Below are positions 1 to 8,868 of a stretch of 64,000 nucleotides of DNA, one piece after another. How positions within the stretch are numbered: position 1 is the stretch's first letter; every line of letters starts with the position of its first letter. This DNA comes from Paracoccus indicus (lineage in GTDB: Bacteria; Pseudomonadota; Alphaproteobacteria; Rhodobacterales; Rhodobacteraceae): contig NZ_PYWA01000011.1 in assembly GCF_003056335.1 (NCBI RefSeq), positions 57,780 through 121,779 on the forward strand. Reading direction: 5' to 3'. Under the pieces are notes generated by a model. That model saw only the letters and a program-made list of their open reading frames with translations, was not told the origin of the DNA and did no database searches. The position numbers and the translations under genes were made by a program.

Positions 1-858
1 GCCGTCCATCTCGACCAGCAGCTGGTTCAGCGTCTGTTCGCGTTCGTCGTTGCCGCCGCCGATGCCCACGCCACGGGCGCGACCCACGGCGTCGATCTCA
101 TCGATGAACAGGATGCAGGGCGATGATTTCTTGGCCTGCTCGAACATGTCGCGCACACGGCTGGCACCGACACCCACGAACATCTCGACGAAGTCCGACC
201 CCGAGATGGTGAAGAACGGAACGCCGGCCTCGCCTGCAATGGCGCGCGCCAACAGGGTCTTACCAGTGCCCGGAGGACCGACCAGCAGCGCGCCTTTGGG
301 GATCTTGCCACCAAGGCGGCTGAACTTCTGCGGGTTGCGCAGAAACTCGACGATCTCTTCCAGCTCTTCCTTGGCTTCGTCGATGCCCGCGACGTCGTCG
401 AAGGTCACGCGGCCGTGCTTTTCCGTCAGCAGCTTGGCCTTGGACTTGCCAAAGCCCATCGCGCCGCCCTTGCCGCCGCCCTGCATGCGGTTCATGAAGA
501 AGATCCACACCCCGATCAGCAGGATGAACGGCAGCCAGACGCCGATCAGCGACATCAACCCCGAGCTTTGCTGCTTGACCACGCGGACGTCGATGCCCTG
601 CGCGATCAGCTTGTCGGCGATCTCCTCGCCCATCGGGCGCACGGTGGTGTATTCCTGACCGTCAGCGCCGGTCATGGCGACATCCTCGCCGTCGATGACG
701 ACGTTGGACACCTGTTCGTTCTGAACACGCTGGATGAAGTCGGAATAGCTGATCTGGCGGCCATTCATGGCGGTCGAGCCGTCGCTGAACAGATTGAACA
801 GGGCCAGAACCATCAGGAACAGAACCACCCAGAAGGCGAAATTTCGTGCGTTGCCCAA
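1..858 (-). CDS. ftsH: ATP-dependent zinc metalloprotease FtsH, N-terminal part (runs off the window)
   Basis: Membrane-anchored AAA+ protease that degrades misassembled membrane proteins and some regulators. The 286 codons seen hold a first transmembrane segment right after the N-terminus, a periplasmic domain, a second transmembrane segment near residue 115, then the AAA module with Walker A GPPGTGKT and Walker [13 protein letters not shown]. The zinc site HEAGH and the protease domain lie beyond the left edge. I take a TTG start at 858 because GGAGG sits seven bases before it and the protein then opens with MGNARNFAF, as usual in the family; no ATG fits. tilS lies 57 bases upstream on the same strand, the common order in alphaproteobacteria. 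Identity is certain; only the start codon is inferred. Confidence 0.96.
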   Translation of the reverse strand, partial: MGNARNFAFWVVLFLMVLALFNLFSDGSTAMNGRQISYSDFIQRVQNEQVSNVVIDGEDVAMTGADGQEYTTVRPMGEEIADKLIAQGIDVRVVKQQSSGLMSLIGVWLPFILLIGVWIFFMNRMQGGGKGGAMGFGKSKAKLLTEKHGRVTFDDVAGIDEAKEELEEIVEFLRNPQKFSRLGGKIPKGALLVGPPGTGKTLLARAIAGEAGVPFFTISGSDFVEMFVGVGASRVRDMFEQAKKSSPCILFIDEIDAVGRARGVGIGGGNDEREQTLNQLLVEMDG

Positions 859-915
859 AACGGGTCCTCCGGCGGAATGCGGTTTGAATTGAAAATAGGG
901 ATTATCGCGACAGGT

Positions 916-2142
916 TCAATGCGCCTTCACCAGACTGCGGAAATCTGCCGCGCCCCTGAGGGCGGAAACCGTGATCCCCGGCACCTGTCGCAACAGCGGC
1001 GCGCCGATCAGGCGGTCCCCCTGCCAGATCGCGGGGCTTGCGGCGGCCTCGTCGCGCAGCAGGCCCGAATCACGCCAGCCCAATCCGGGCAGCGGATCGG
1101 TGCCCAGCATCGCGACGTGCTGACCGGGTTGCAGCCCCGTGATCCGCCACCTGCGATCCCAGGTCTGCCCGAAAAGGGCGATATCGGCCCGCGCCGCCGA
1201 GGCAGCCTCGCGCGTCAGTCGAAGCCGTCCGCCGGCGGGCGACAGCATCACCCCGTCCAGCGTCACCCGACCCTGCGCCATCATCGCCTCAAGCGCGTGG
1301 ATCAGCGTCGCGCGGCGTGGCGGATAATCGCCCCCAGTCACCCATCGACAGCCTGCGACAAGGATGCGGCGGCGGATCTCGGGGGGGGCCGCGCGCAGGT
1401 CCGACAGCGGCAGCGACAGGCTGCCACGGTCGAACTGCGCATCGCTGGCGATCATCAGCGCGAATTCCGACAGCGCGTCGCGGGCATCGGCAATATGGCG
1501 GGCCGAACGCGCCAGCCCCGCGATGTCCAGACCAAGCGTTCCGATGGCCTGCCGCACGCGCACCCGGTCGAAATCGGGGTTGTCGTTGCTGGGATCGTCG
1601 ATCCAGCCGTGACCATGCAGACGCAGCCAATCGCGCAGATCGGCCCGCCCCACCTCCAGCATCGGCCGCAGCCAGCGCATGTCGAAGGCGTCGCGCCAAG
1701 GGGCCATCCCCGCCAGTCCGTCGATGCCCGACCCGCGCGCAAGCCGCATGACCAGCGTCTCGGCCACATCGTCGGCGGTATGGCCAAGCGCCACGGCAGG
1801 CAGCCCATTGCGGCGCGCCCAGCCCGACAGCAGCCGCAGGCGCGCATCGCGGGCCTGCGCCATCAGGTTGCCGGTTCGCGTCTCGCGTTGCCACAACAAG
1901 GTCGCATGCGGCAGGTTCAGGGCACGGGCGGTGCGGGCGACGGATTGCGCCTCGGCGGCGCTGCCCTCGCGCAGGCCATGATCGACGGTTGCGACCATCA
2001 GCTTGCGCCCCTTGGCCCAATCGGCGGCGACATGCAGCATCGCGACCGAGTCCCCCCCGCCCGAGACCGCCAGCCCAAGCGCGGGCAGATCGCCCGCCAG
2101 CCGGTCAAGGGCGGCGCGGATCGTGGCGGCGGGATCAGTCAT
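916..2142 (-). CDS. tilS: tRNA(Ile)-lysidine synthetase TilS
   Basis: ATP-dependent enzyme that puts lysine on C34 of the CAU anticodon of tRNA-Ile2, so that it reads AUA rather than AUG; essential in most bacteria. The N-type PP-loop SGGGDS is at residues 27-32, followed by the family's conserved HTADDVAETLVMRL block. The product is 408 residues, normal for the family. The ATG at 2142 is preferred to an upstream in-frame start because it puts the PP-loop at the usual distance from the N-terminus and does not overlap cpoB, whose stop is eight bases before it. It sits between cpoB and ftsH in one orientation. A run of eight C in the coding strand (bases 1381-1388) encodes Ala-Pro-Pro and stays in frame. 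Confidence 0.95.
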   Translation of the reverse strand: MTDPAATIRAALDRLAGDLPALGLAVSGGGDSVAMLHVAADWAKGRKLMVATVDHGLREGSAAEAQSVARTARALNLPHATLLWQRETRTGNLMAQARDARLRLLSGWARRNGLPAVALGHTADDVAETLVMRLARGSGIDGLAGMAPWRDAFDMRWLRPMLEVGRADLRDWLRLHGHGWIDDPSNDNPDFDRVRVRQAIGTLGLDIAGLARSARHIADARDALSEFALMIASDAQFDRGSLSLPLSDLRAAPPEIRRRILVAGCRWVTGGDYPPRRATLIHALEAMMAQGRVTLDGVMLSPAGGRLRLTREAASAARADIALFGQTWDRRWRITGLQPGQHVAMLGTDPLPGLGWRDSGLLRDEAAASPAIWQGDRLIGAPLLRQVPGITVSALRGAADFRSLVKAH

Positions 2143-2149
2143 CGGGGGG

Positions 2150-3055
2150 TCACTGGTATTCGGCCATATCCGCAGCAGCCTCGGGGTCCAGCGCCGGATC
2201 CAGCAGCGGGTCCAGCGCGCCCAGGTCATCCACGCCGCAGCGCAGTTCCGCCACGCGCTGCTCGGCGGTGGCGGCCTCGGGCGTGCCGGGGAAGCGGGCG
2301 GGGATCTCGGCCAGATAGAGGCAGGCAGCGGTGGCGTCTCCCTGCCCTTCGATCACCGTGGCGATACCCAGCAGGCTTTCACCCGCGCGCGGCCCGTCGG
2401 GATCGGCGGCGAAACCTTCCAGCCATGCGGCGGCGGCATCACGAGGCTGACCCGCCATCTGCAGGGCCTGCCCGCGCAGGAACAAGGCTTCGGCGGTCAG
2501 CGGACCACCGGCATGGGTCTGGGCGACATCGGCGAACATCTGTGCCGCGCGGGCGTGATCGCCCTTTTCCAGCGCCTCGCGGGCCGCATCGAAATCCTCC
2601 TGTTCGGTCCGGGTCGCAGCCGGCGCACCCTGATCGGGGGTCGCAGGCGCGGCGGGGGCCAGTTCAGGGTTGCCGCTTGCCTGGGGCATCGTCGTCAGAC
2701 TGGACAGATCGCAGGTCTCGTCGATCTCGCACAGCCGAAACTCAAGATCCGAAAGCTGACGGTCCATGTCGCGCGATGTGCCGTTGACGCGGTTCTGCAA
2801 ACGCTCGGCCTGATTGGTCAGCTGCATCAACTGGCTTTCCATCGCGTTCATCCGGTCGATGGCGGATGCCCCGCCCGCCGCCTGATAACCCGCCGCCCCC
2901 GAGGCCCGCAATTCGGACCGCAGCGTTTGCAGCTGGCCGCGCAGATCCGACAGCTGACCGCGCAGATCGGCCAGCGTGGCAGCATCGGGTGCTGCCGAAG
3001 CCGCCCCCGCCGCCGTCATGGCCAGCATCACCGAAAGCGCGGCCTGTCGGATCAT
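2150..3055 (-). CDS. cpoB: Tol-Pal cell division coordinator CpoB (YbgF)
   Basis: Periplasmic protein that, in E. coli, links Tol-Pal activity with septal peptidoglycan synthesis. The 301-residue product has a signal peptide ending near residue 21 (AAGAASA), a short coiled coil around residues 28-105 with repeated DLRGQL motifs, a Pro/Ala-rich linker, and C-terminal tetratricopeptide repeats that pair residues such as ALFLRGQAL and SLLGIATV. The start codon overlaps the pal stop as ATGA, so the two are translationally coupled. The two-cysteine segment CEIDETC in the linker is a feature seen here whose role I do not know. The family call rests on the architecture plus position immediately after pal. 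Confidence 0.93.
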   Translation of the reverse strand: MIRQAALSVMLAMTAAGAASAAPDAATLADLRGQLSDLRGQLQTLRSELRASGAAGYQAAGGASAIDRMNAMESQLMQLTNQAERLQNRVNGTSRDMDRQLSDLEFRLCEIDETCDLSSLTTMPQASGNPELAPAAPATPDQGAPAATRTEQEDFDAAREALEKGDHARAAQMFADVAQTHAGGPLTAEALFLRGQALQMAGQPRDAAAAWLEGFAADPDGPRAGESLLGIATVIEGQGDATAACLYLAEIPARFPGTPEAATAEQRVAELRCGVDDLGALDPLLDPALDPEAAADMAEYQ

Positions 3056-3591
3056 GCCCCGGCCCCGGTGTCGTTGACCACGGTCACTGCACGGCGGTTC
3101 TTGGCATAGCAGCCTTCGTCCGAGCATGTCTCGGCCGGGCGCTCCTTGCCGAAGGACAGCGTCCGGATGCGTCCCGGCGCGACCCCTTGGGCCACCAAAT
3201 ATTCCTGCACGGCACTGGCGCGGCGCGCGCCCAGGGCCAGGTTGTATTCCCGCGTGCCTGTTTCCTCGGCATGGCCTTGGACGACGGCGGTGAAATTGCC
3301 GTTCTGCGACAGCCATTCGGCCTGCCGTGCCAAGATGGTGCGGGCATCGGGCGTCAACGTGGTCTGATCGACGGGGAACAGCACGGTATCGCCGACCGTG
3401 CCCTGGAAATACTGCGCCGTCGCCTGCGACCCGAGCGTGCCTCCGTTCAGGTTGCCTTGGAACACCGCGCCCCCTCCGACGTTGGAATAGGGGTCGACCA
3501 CGGGCGGCGCCACAGGCGGCGCTGGCTGGGCACAGGCGGCCAAGGCCAGCAGGCACCCCGTCAGTGCGGTCTTCGTCGCAATGTTCATCAT
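3052..3591 (-). CDS. pal: Peptidoglycan-associated lipoprotein Pal
   Basis: Outer-membrane lipoprotein that binds peptidoglycan and TolB, tethering the outer membrane at the division site. The product is 179 residues with a lipobox LAAC whose cysteine is residue 20, a short proline-rich linker and a C-terminal OmpA-like domain with the peptidoglycan-binding pattern GHAEETGTREYNLALGARRA. Two more cysteines near the C-terminus (CSDEGC) could form a disulfide. It lies between tolB and cpoB and overlaps cpoB by four bases. Start chosen at the first of two adjacent ATG codons, which keeps a normal lipoprotein signal. Confidence 0.97.
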   Translation of the reverse strand: MMNIATKTALTGCLLALAACAQPAPPVAPPVVDPYSNVGGGAVFQGNLNGGTLGSQATAQYFQGTVGDTVLFPVDQTTLTPDARTILARQAEWLSQNGNFTAVVQGHAEETGTREYNLALGARRASAVQEYLVAQGVAPGRIRTLSFGKERPAETCSDEGCYAKNRRAVTVVNDTGAGA

Positions 3592-3598
3592 GTCATCC

Positions 3599-4927
3599 TC
3601 ATGGCATCAAGGGGCCCCAGGACGGGTCCGAGGCGGCAAAATCCAGGTTCATCGGTCGCATGTTCCGCCCCGTGATGTCCACGGAATGCAACCTCGGCTG
3701 ACCATTTCCCCCCGGGGTGACGCGCGTGAACATCACGACGCGCCCGTTGGGGGCCCATGTGGGCCCCTCGTCCAGGAAGGATTGCGTCAGCATCTTTTCC
3801 GAAGACCCGTCCGTGCGCATCACCCCAATATGGAAGGTGCTGCCCAACTGTTTGGTGAAGGCGATCATGTCACCTTTGGGGGACCAGACCGGCGCGCCAT
3901 AGCGACCATCGGCAAAGCTGATGCGGGTGGGCTCGCCGCCCTCGATGGGCATGATGTAAAGCTGCGGCGTTCCCGAACGGTCACTTTCGAAGACGATGCG
4001 CTTGCCGTCGGGGCTGAAGCTGGGCGAGGTCTCGATCGAGGGCGCCGTCGTCAGCGGACGCTGCGCGCCGGTCGCCACATCCATCAGCCAGATGTCGGTA
4101 TTGCCGCCGTTTTCATGTGAATAGGCGACCCAACGGCCATCCGGGCTGAACGAGGGCGCGAAGGCCATCGACCCTTGGTCGATGGTCAGGGGCCGCGAGG
4201 TCACCGTCGCCACATCCATCAGCTGGATCTGGGGAAAACCGCTGTCATAGCTGGTATACAGCAGCTTGCGACCGTCGGCGGAAAACTTGGGTGCCAGCAC
4301 CAGCGAAGAGCTGTCGGTCATCCACAGGATGTTCGCGCCGTCGTAATCCATCACGCCGATGCGTTTGATGCGGGCGTTCTTGGGGCCGGTTTCCTGCACG
4401 AAGGCCACGCGGCTGTCGAAGTAGGGCTTTTCCCCCGTCAGCCGCACATAGACCTGATCGGCGATCTTATGGGCCGCGCGACGCCAATCGGCGGCACGGG
4501 CGTCGAACTGCATCCCGTCGCCCAGGGGTTGCCCCGAGACGACATCGTAAAGCCGGAACCGCACGCTGATGTTGTCGCCGTTCTGCGTCACCTCGGCCGA
4601 GACCATGGCCTGCGCGTCGATCGCGCGCCAATCCTCATAGCTGACGGCTTCGGCAAAGCTGGCGGGCGTGGCGACATGGCTTTCGGCAGGGATCTCTCGG
4701 AAGAGGCCGGTGCCGGTCAGATCGTCGGCCACGACACCGCGCACCTTGGCGGCCATGTCGGCGGAACCATGAAAGGACGGGATGGCGATGGCCATCGGCT
4801 CGATCACGCCATCGGTGATCTCGATGCGCAGGGGGGTGTCCTGCGCTTGGGCCGCGGTGCCGATCACGCCGGTCGAGACCGACAGGGCCATCAGCAAGGC
4901 GGGTGCGAGGATAAGCTTGCGGAACAT
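3599..4927 (-). CDS. tolB: Tol-Pal system beta-propeller protein TolB
   Basis: Periplasmic protein that shuttles between Pal and the TolQRA motor. The 442-residue product has a signal peptide cleaved after about residue 28 (TAAQAQ), an N-terminal alpha/beta domain and a C-terminal six-bladed propeller visible as repeated SFSPDGRWVAYSHENGG-type blades (FSADGRKLLY, FSPDGKRIVFESD, WSPKGDMIAFTK, WAPNGRVVMFTR). Length and domain order match the family. It sits seven bases upstream of pal and 60 bases downstream of tolA. Confidence 0.97.
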   Translation of the reverse strand: MFRKLILAPALLMALSVSTGVIGTAAQAQDTPLRIEITDGVIEPMAIAIPSFHGSADMAAKVRGVVADDLTGTGLFREIPAESHVATPASFAEAVSYEDWRAIDAQAMVSAEVTQNGDNISVRFRLYDVVSGQPLGDGMQFDARAADWRRAAHKIADQVYVRLTGEKPYFDSRVAFVQETGPKNARIKRIGVMDYDGANILWMTDSSSLVLAPKFSADGRKLLYTSYDSGFPQIQLMDVATVTSRPLTIDQGSMAFAPSFSPDGRWVAYSHENGGNTDIWLMDVATGAQRPLTTAPSIETSPSFSPDGKRIVFESDRSGTPQLYIMPIEGGEPTRISFADGRYGAPVWSPKGDMIAFTKQLGSTFHIGVMRTDGSSEKMLTQSFLDEGPTWAPNGRVVMFTRVTPGGNGQPRLHSVDITGRNMRPMNLDFAASDPSWGPLMP

Positions 4928-4987
4928 GACGTCCTCATTACCTTGGCTCGGGCAAAAGCGAAAGATCGCCTTCGATCCCCGTTATAG

Positions 4988-6880
4988 TTAAAATTCAACG
5001 CCGTCGGGGCGGAAATCCACCACGACATCACGCCAGCGCCCGTATTTGGACGCCGGCAGGTCGAAACCTGCCCGCCCGCACATCAGGATGGCACGACGCG
5101 CGACCTCGAATGCCTGCTGGGCACCCGCTTCCGATCCGCCCCTGTAGTCCACGATGCGCAGGCTGTTCTGGTCCGGCACCCCCTGCGGCGTCAAGCTGAA
5201 CCCGACCGAGACCGTCATCCGCGACGCCTCGACCGAGAGCGCACCGACGTTCCAGCAGTTCTGGATTGCAAAGCGTAGGCCCTCACGCTCGGCAAAGGAC
5301 ATCGGCTCGCCCAGGGGGGCGGCATTGGCGCCGTCCTGCCCGTCGCGGGCATCCGGAACGACCGGCACCAGCTGCATGAGGTCGCGCGGGGGACCCGCAG
5401 CATCGTTTCCACCCTCGGCCGCGCCATTCCCGGCCATGGCCCCGGCCAGTGCCGCCGCCAGCGGGTCCTGCCCCGCCGAGGCACCGCTGCCGCCCTCGAT
5501 CGACTGGCGGTCGCCGCCGAAGGCATCCCCGGTCGAGGCGCTGTCCTGCCCCTGATCGCCCGCGTCGCCCGCCTGAGCCTCGCGCAGCGCATCCTCCAAG
5601 GCCTGCCGGTCCGCCTCGGCCTGCCGCTCGGCCTCAGCTTGGCGGGCTGCCTCAGCTTGGCGGGCCGCTTCGGCCTGTCGGTCGGCTTCGGCCTGACGCT
5701 CAGCCTCTGCTTGGCGTTCTGCTTCGGCTTGGCGTTCTGCTTCGGCTTGGCGCTCTGCTTCGGCTTCGCGTTCTTCCTCGGCACGACGCTCGGCTTCGGC
5801 CTGACGTTCCGCCTCGGCTTGGCGTTCGATTTCGGCTTGGCGCTCTGCCTCGACCTGACGCTCGGCCTCAGCTTGACGCTCTGCTTCGGCTTGGCGGGCC
5901 GCTTCCTCACGCTCGGCCGCGGCACGGCGTTCCGCTTCACGCTCGGCCTCCGCTTCGGCGGCCCGCTGCTCCTCGATCCGCTCCTCTTCGGCCCGGCGTT
6001 CCTCGGCCTGGCGCGCGGCTTCTGCCGCCTGACGTTCCTCGGCGGCGCGTTGCGCTTCGGCGGCCCGCTGTTCCTCGGCTGCCTGCCGCGCAGCTTCCGC
6101 CTCGCGGCGTTGGGCTTCGGCCTGCGCCTCGGCGGCTTCCGCCTGACGAGCTGCCTCTTCCCGGGCCGCTTCTTCCCGGGCCGCCTGCTGCTGGGCCAAG
6201 CGCGCAGCCTCGGCCTCGGCACGCTCGGTGGCGGCACGCTGTTCGGCGGCACGCGCCGCTTCGGCGGCGGCCTGACGGCGGTTGAAGTCCTGAACCAGTC
6301 CCGCCGGACGATCCTGCGGACGGGGCGAGGCATCCAGCGCCAGCGCCGAACGCGGTGCGACGGGGGCCGCTACGGCATCCGGGGCGGCAGCAACCGGCTG
6401 GCTGGGTTGCGCCGCCGGAGCCGGGGCCGAAGGTGCGGCGGGGATGCGCGGCGCAGCCTCATCCTGCTGTTCGGCAGTGGCAGTGGCAGTGGGCAGATCG
6501 GTCGCCACCTCGACCGGATCGGCGGCCTCGAAATCGCTGAGGTCGGGAACGCCCTCCGAGGCATCCGGCTCCGCCAGCGGCGTGGCATCCGCAGGCTGCG
6601 GCGGTTGCGCATCCACGGGGCGGGCCGTGCCATTCGCATCGACCTGCTGTTCGGACTGATCGGCCACCGCGGATGCATCGGCACCCACCGGCCCCGCCCC
6701 CCGCGATGCCGCCGCCAGCCTTTCGAAATCGGAGCCGCTGATCGTCGACACTTGGGTCGAGCGGACCGGCGTGCTGGGCTGGGGCCGGAACAGCGCGCCG
6801 CCCACGATGGCCCAGAGGATCAGCGCCCCATGCGCGACCCCCGAAACCCAATAGCCGGTGCGGCCTTCACGATCATCCAT
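4988..6880 (-). CDS. tolA: Cell envelope integrity protein TolA, unusually long low-complexity stalk
   Basis: Inner-membrane protein spanning the periplasm and passing the proton-motive-force energy of TolQR to TolB-Pal. Visible in order: a short cytoplasmic N-terminus, one transmembrane helix at about residues 12-31, a Pro/Ala-rich stretch to about residue 190, a very long charged Ala/Glu/Arg/Gln stalk with hexad-like AEAERQ units to about residue 430, a Gly/Asp/Ser linker, and a C-terminal globular domain with two cysteines (NCW and MCG) as in TolA/TonB C-terminal domains. At 630 residues it is much longer than E. coli TolA (421). Located between tolR and tolB. The stalk is codon-repetitive and open on both strands. 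Confidence 0.94.
   Translation of the reverse strand: MDDREGRTGYWVSGVAHGALILWAIVGGALFRPQPSTPVRSTQVSTISGSDFERLAAASRGAGPVGADASAVADQSEQQVDANGTARPVDAQPPQPADATPLAEPDASEGVPDLSDFEAADPVEVATDLPTATATAEQQDEAAPRIPAAPSAPAPAAQPSQPVAAAPDAVAAPVAPRSALALDASPRPQDRPAGLVQDFNRRQAAAEAARAAEQRAATERAEAEAARLAQQQAAREEAAREEAARQAEAAEAQAEAQRREAEAARQAAEEQRAAEAQRAAEERQAAEAARQAEERRAEEERIEEQRAAEAEAEREAERRAAAEREEAARQAEAERQAEAERQVEAERQAEIERQAEAERQAEAERRAEEEREAEAERQAEAERQAEAERQAEAERQAEADRQAEAARQAEAARQAEAERQAEADRQALEDALREAQAGDAGDQGQDSASTGDAFGGDRQSIEGGSGASAGQDPLAAALAGAMAGNGAAEGGNDAAGPPRDLMQLVPVVPDARDGQDGANAAPLGEPMSFAEREGLRFAIQNCWNVGALSVEASRMTVSVGFSLTPQGVPDQNSLRIVDYRGGSEAGAQQAFEVARRAILMCGRAGFDLPASKYGRWRDVVVDFRPDGVEF
5590..6290. repeat. 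Low-complexity Ala/Glu/Arg/Gln coding repeat of the TolA stalk
   Basis: About 700 bases of short degenerate tandem repeat (plus-strand pattern gcttcggcttggcg and variants, about 18 bases per six-residue unit) coding the helical TolA stalk. The purest part is 5,690-5,900, where AEAERQ-like units follow each other directly. Repeats of this kind can change number by slippage or recombination. Confidence 0.85.
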
Positions 6881-6883
6881 GGC

Positions 6884-7333
6884 CTAGCCGTCCATCCGGG
6901 GGCCGCCGGCCTCGGTGACCAGCACGATGTCGGTGATGCCCGCCGCATTCAGCGCACCCATGATCTGGACGACGCGCGAATAGGGAATGGCCCCGTCGGC
7001 GCGCAGGAAGACCCGGCCCGACTGGCGATCCGCCAGCGCGGTCCGCAGGGCCGAGACGACCTGCCTGTCCTCGACCGGCTGATCCATGACCAGCATCTGC
7101 CCCTCGGCGGGGATCGAGATGACCAACGGTTCCTCCCGCTCGGTCGGAACGGCATTGGCGGCGGTCTGCGGCAGGTTCAGCGGCACCCCCGCCGTCATCA
7201 GGGGGGCGGCGACCATGAAGATGACCAGCAGCACCAGCATCACGTCCACGAAGGGCGTGACGTTGATCTCGGACATCGGCTGGTTGCGCCGACGCCCCTT
7301 GCGGCTGACCCGTTTGACGACCGAGGACCCCAT
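6884..7333 (-). CDS. tolR: Biopolymer transport protein TolR (ExbD family)
   Basis: Stator partner of TolQ in the Tol proton-driven motor. The 149-residue protein has a basic N-terminus, a single transmembrane helix at about residues 28-50 that carries the family's ion-conducting aspartate (INVTPFVDVMLVLLVIFMV), and a periplasmic ExbD fold. Starts three bases after the tolQ stop and ends three bases before the tolA start, so the three genes are tightly coupled. Confidence 0.96.
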   Translation of the reverse strand: MGSSVVKRVSRKGRRRNQPMSEINVTPFVDVMLVLLVIFMVAAPLMTAGVPLNLPQTAANAVPTEREEPLVISIPAEGQMLVMDQPVEDRQVVSALRTALADRQSGRVFLRADGAIPYSRVVQIMGALNAAGITDIVLVTEAGGPRMDG

Positions 7334-7336
7334 GAC

Positions 7337-8029
7337 TTACGCCTCGTCCATCTGGCGCGACAGCAGCGTCGAGAATTCGTCCGAGAACGCCTCCCATCCG
7401 CCGGTGATGCGTTCCGCGTCGCCCGACAGCTTGTTGTAGAAGACGACGGCAGGGATGGCCGCGACCAGGCCCAATGCGGTGGCCAGCAGCGCCTCGGCGA
7501 TACCCGGCGCCACCACGGCAAGGCTGGTGTCCTGGCTCAGGGCGATCCCCTCGAAGGCGGTCTTGATGCCCCAGACCGTGCCGAAAAGACCGATGAAGGG
7601 CGCGGTGGACCCGACCGTGGCCAAGAAGGACAAGCCGCGGAACAGGCGCTGTTCCTCGCGCTGGATGGCGACATTCATGGCGCGGTCGATGCGGCTGATG
7701 CCGCCGGGGATCAGGCGGCCGTCGTCGCGGTGGCTGCGGCGCCATTCGGTCATGCCGGCGGCGAAGATGCGCTCGGATGCGCCCTTGGGGCGGTCGCCAA
7801 GGCGGTCATAGAGGTCGTCCAGCGGCTCGCCCGACCAGAAGGCGCGGTCGAAACGCGCGGCCTCGGTGCGGGCGCGGGCGAAGACCATGAACTTCTGCAC
7901 GATGATCGCCCAGGCCCAGAAGGACGCCGCGATCAGGATGATCATGACAACCTGAACCGTCAGGGACGCGCGGAAGAACAACGCCATAGCCGAGAAATCG
8001 AGGGCCTCAGCGGCCTGAATGGGTTCCAT
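7337..8029 (-). CDS. tolQ: Tol-Pal system protein TolQ (MotA/TolQ/ExbB proton channel)
   Basis: Inner-membrane stator of the Tol motor. The product is 230 residues with three hydrophobic segments (near residues 18-40, 140-160 and 175-195) and the family's TAPFIGLFGTVWGI signature. I prefer the ATG at 8029: AAGG lies eight bases before it, whereas a GTG two codons upstream (8035) would leave the Shine-Dalgarno almost touching the start. First gene of the tolQRAB-pal-cpoB run; 116 bases separate it from the sulfotransferase-like gene upstream. Confidence 0.95.
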   Translation of the reverse strand: MEPIQAAEALDFSAMALFFRASLTVQVVMIILIAASFWAWAIIVQKFMVFARARTEAARFDRAFWSGEPLDDLYDRLGDRPKGASERIFAAGMTEWRRSHRDDGRLIPGGISRIDRAMNVAIQREEQRLFRGLSFLATVGSTAPFIGLFGTVWGIKTAFEGIALSQDTSLAVVAPGIAEALLATALGLVAAIPAVVFYNKLSGDAERITGGWEAFSDEFSTLLSRQMDEA

Positions 8030-8145
8030 AATCACTGCCTTATCATCAAGGTTCGAGGGCCGCTTGCCGCAGCCTGCTGTTGCGCGTCTTTTACCGCGTT
8101 CCTAGCAAGTGTTTCAGCCCCCGGCGCAACACAATGGCGTCACTT

Positions 8146-8868
8146 TTATGCAATGCGCAGCCGATATACCGCAATGTCGCGATAGGAGGGGCGCAGAGCA
8201 TCCGCCAGCGCGGCCAGTTCGCCGCTCAGTTTGGGCAGCGGACCTTCCGGCCCGCCGAAGCCGGTCGAGGCGTTGACCGCATCGTACCAGACCGCGCCCC
8301 AGACACCGTCCTCGGGGTGGGGGCCGGGGGTCCATGACAGCATGGTGGGGGTGAATTCGATGCCGATGGCCGTGCAAAGCGCCCGCAATGCGCGATCAGG
8401 GTCGCGGCGGATGTCGGCGCTGTCGATCACCACGGGGGTGGGGCCGCGGTCTGACATCTGGCGGAACATCTGCCACTGGCGGTCGAAGCCCAGTTCCGCC
8501 GGATCGGGCAGGCCACGTTTCTGCGCGAAAGATGCAACGACCCGTTCTGGTTCGCGAACCAGGAAGACGTTGGTGACCTTCCGGGTCCAGTCCAGATCCA
8601 TTCCGGGCAGCATATGCTGGACCATATGCTTCTGGTATTGCAGTGGAGCCGCCCCGCCCCCGGTCAACAGCGGCAGAACATCGCGCCAATCGGCCTGTTG
8701 GCTGGTGATGACCTCTTCGCGCATCGGATGCGGCAGGCCGGTCTGAACCAGGTAGTGCGCATAGAACGGCTCGTCCACGCAAGCGCAATCGCCGCGCGCG
8801 CCGAAGCTGCGCATCATCGCCGTCGAGAGGTTGCGCGGCCCCGACCACATGGCGATGCGGCGCGTCAT
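8146..8868 (-). CDS. Sulfotransferase-like P-loop protein inserted between ybgC and tolQ
   Basis: A 240-residue protein opening with MTRRIAMWSGPRNLSTAMMR, a P-loop-like 5'-phosphosulfate-binding pattern of the sulfotransferase-like family, followed by FLVREPERVVASFAQK, which resembles the 3'-phosphate-binding block (R-x-P...S) of sulfotransferases. This suggests transfer of a sulfuryl group from PAPS, or another nucleotide-dependent reaction; the acceptor cannot be read from the sequence. No signal peptide or membrane segment is visible, so a cytoplasmic enzyme is likely. Its ATG overlaps the ybgC stop as ATGA, which argues for co-translation with ybgC. Function in the tol cluster is unknown. 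Confidence 0.72.
   Translation of the reverse strand: MTRRIAMWSGPRNLSTAMMRSFGARGDCACVDEPFYAHYLVQTGLPHPMREEVITSQQADWRDVLPLLTGGGAAPLQYQKHMVQHMLPGMDLDWTRKVTNVFLVREPERVVASFAQKRGLPDPAELGFDRQWQMFRQMSDRGPTPVVIDSADIRRDPDRALRALCTAIGIEFTPTMLSWTPGPHPEDGVWGAVWYDAVNASTGFGGPEGPLPKLSGELAALADALRPSYRDIAVYRLRIA

Noticed and set aside
1381..1388. A run of eight G (eight C in tilS) as a phase-variation tract.
   Set aside because: It codes Ala-Pro-Pro in an essential gene in frame; eight bases is a usual length in this GC-rich DNA.
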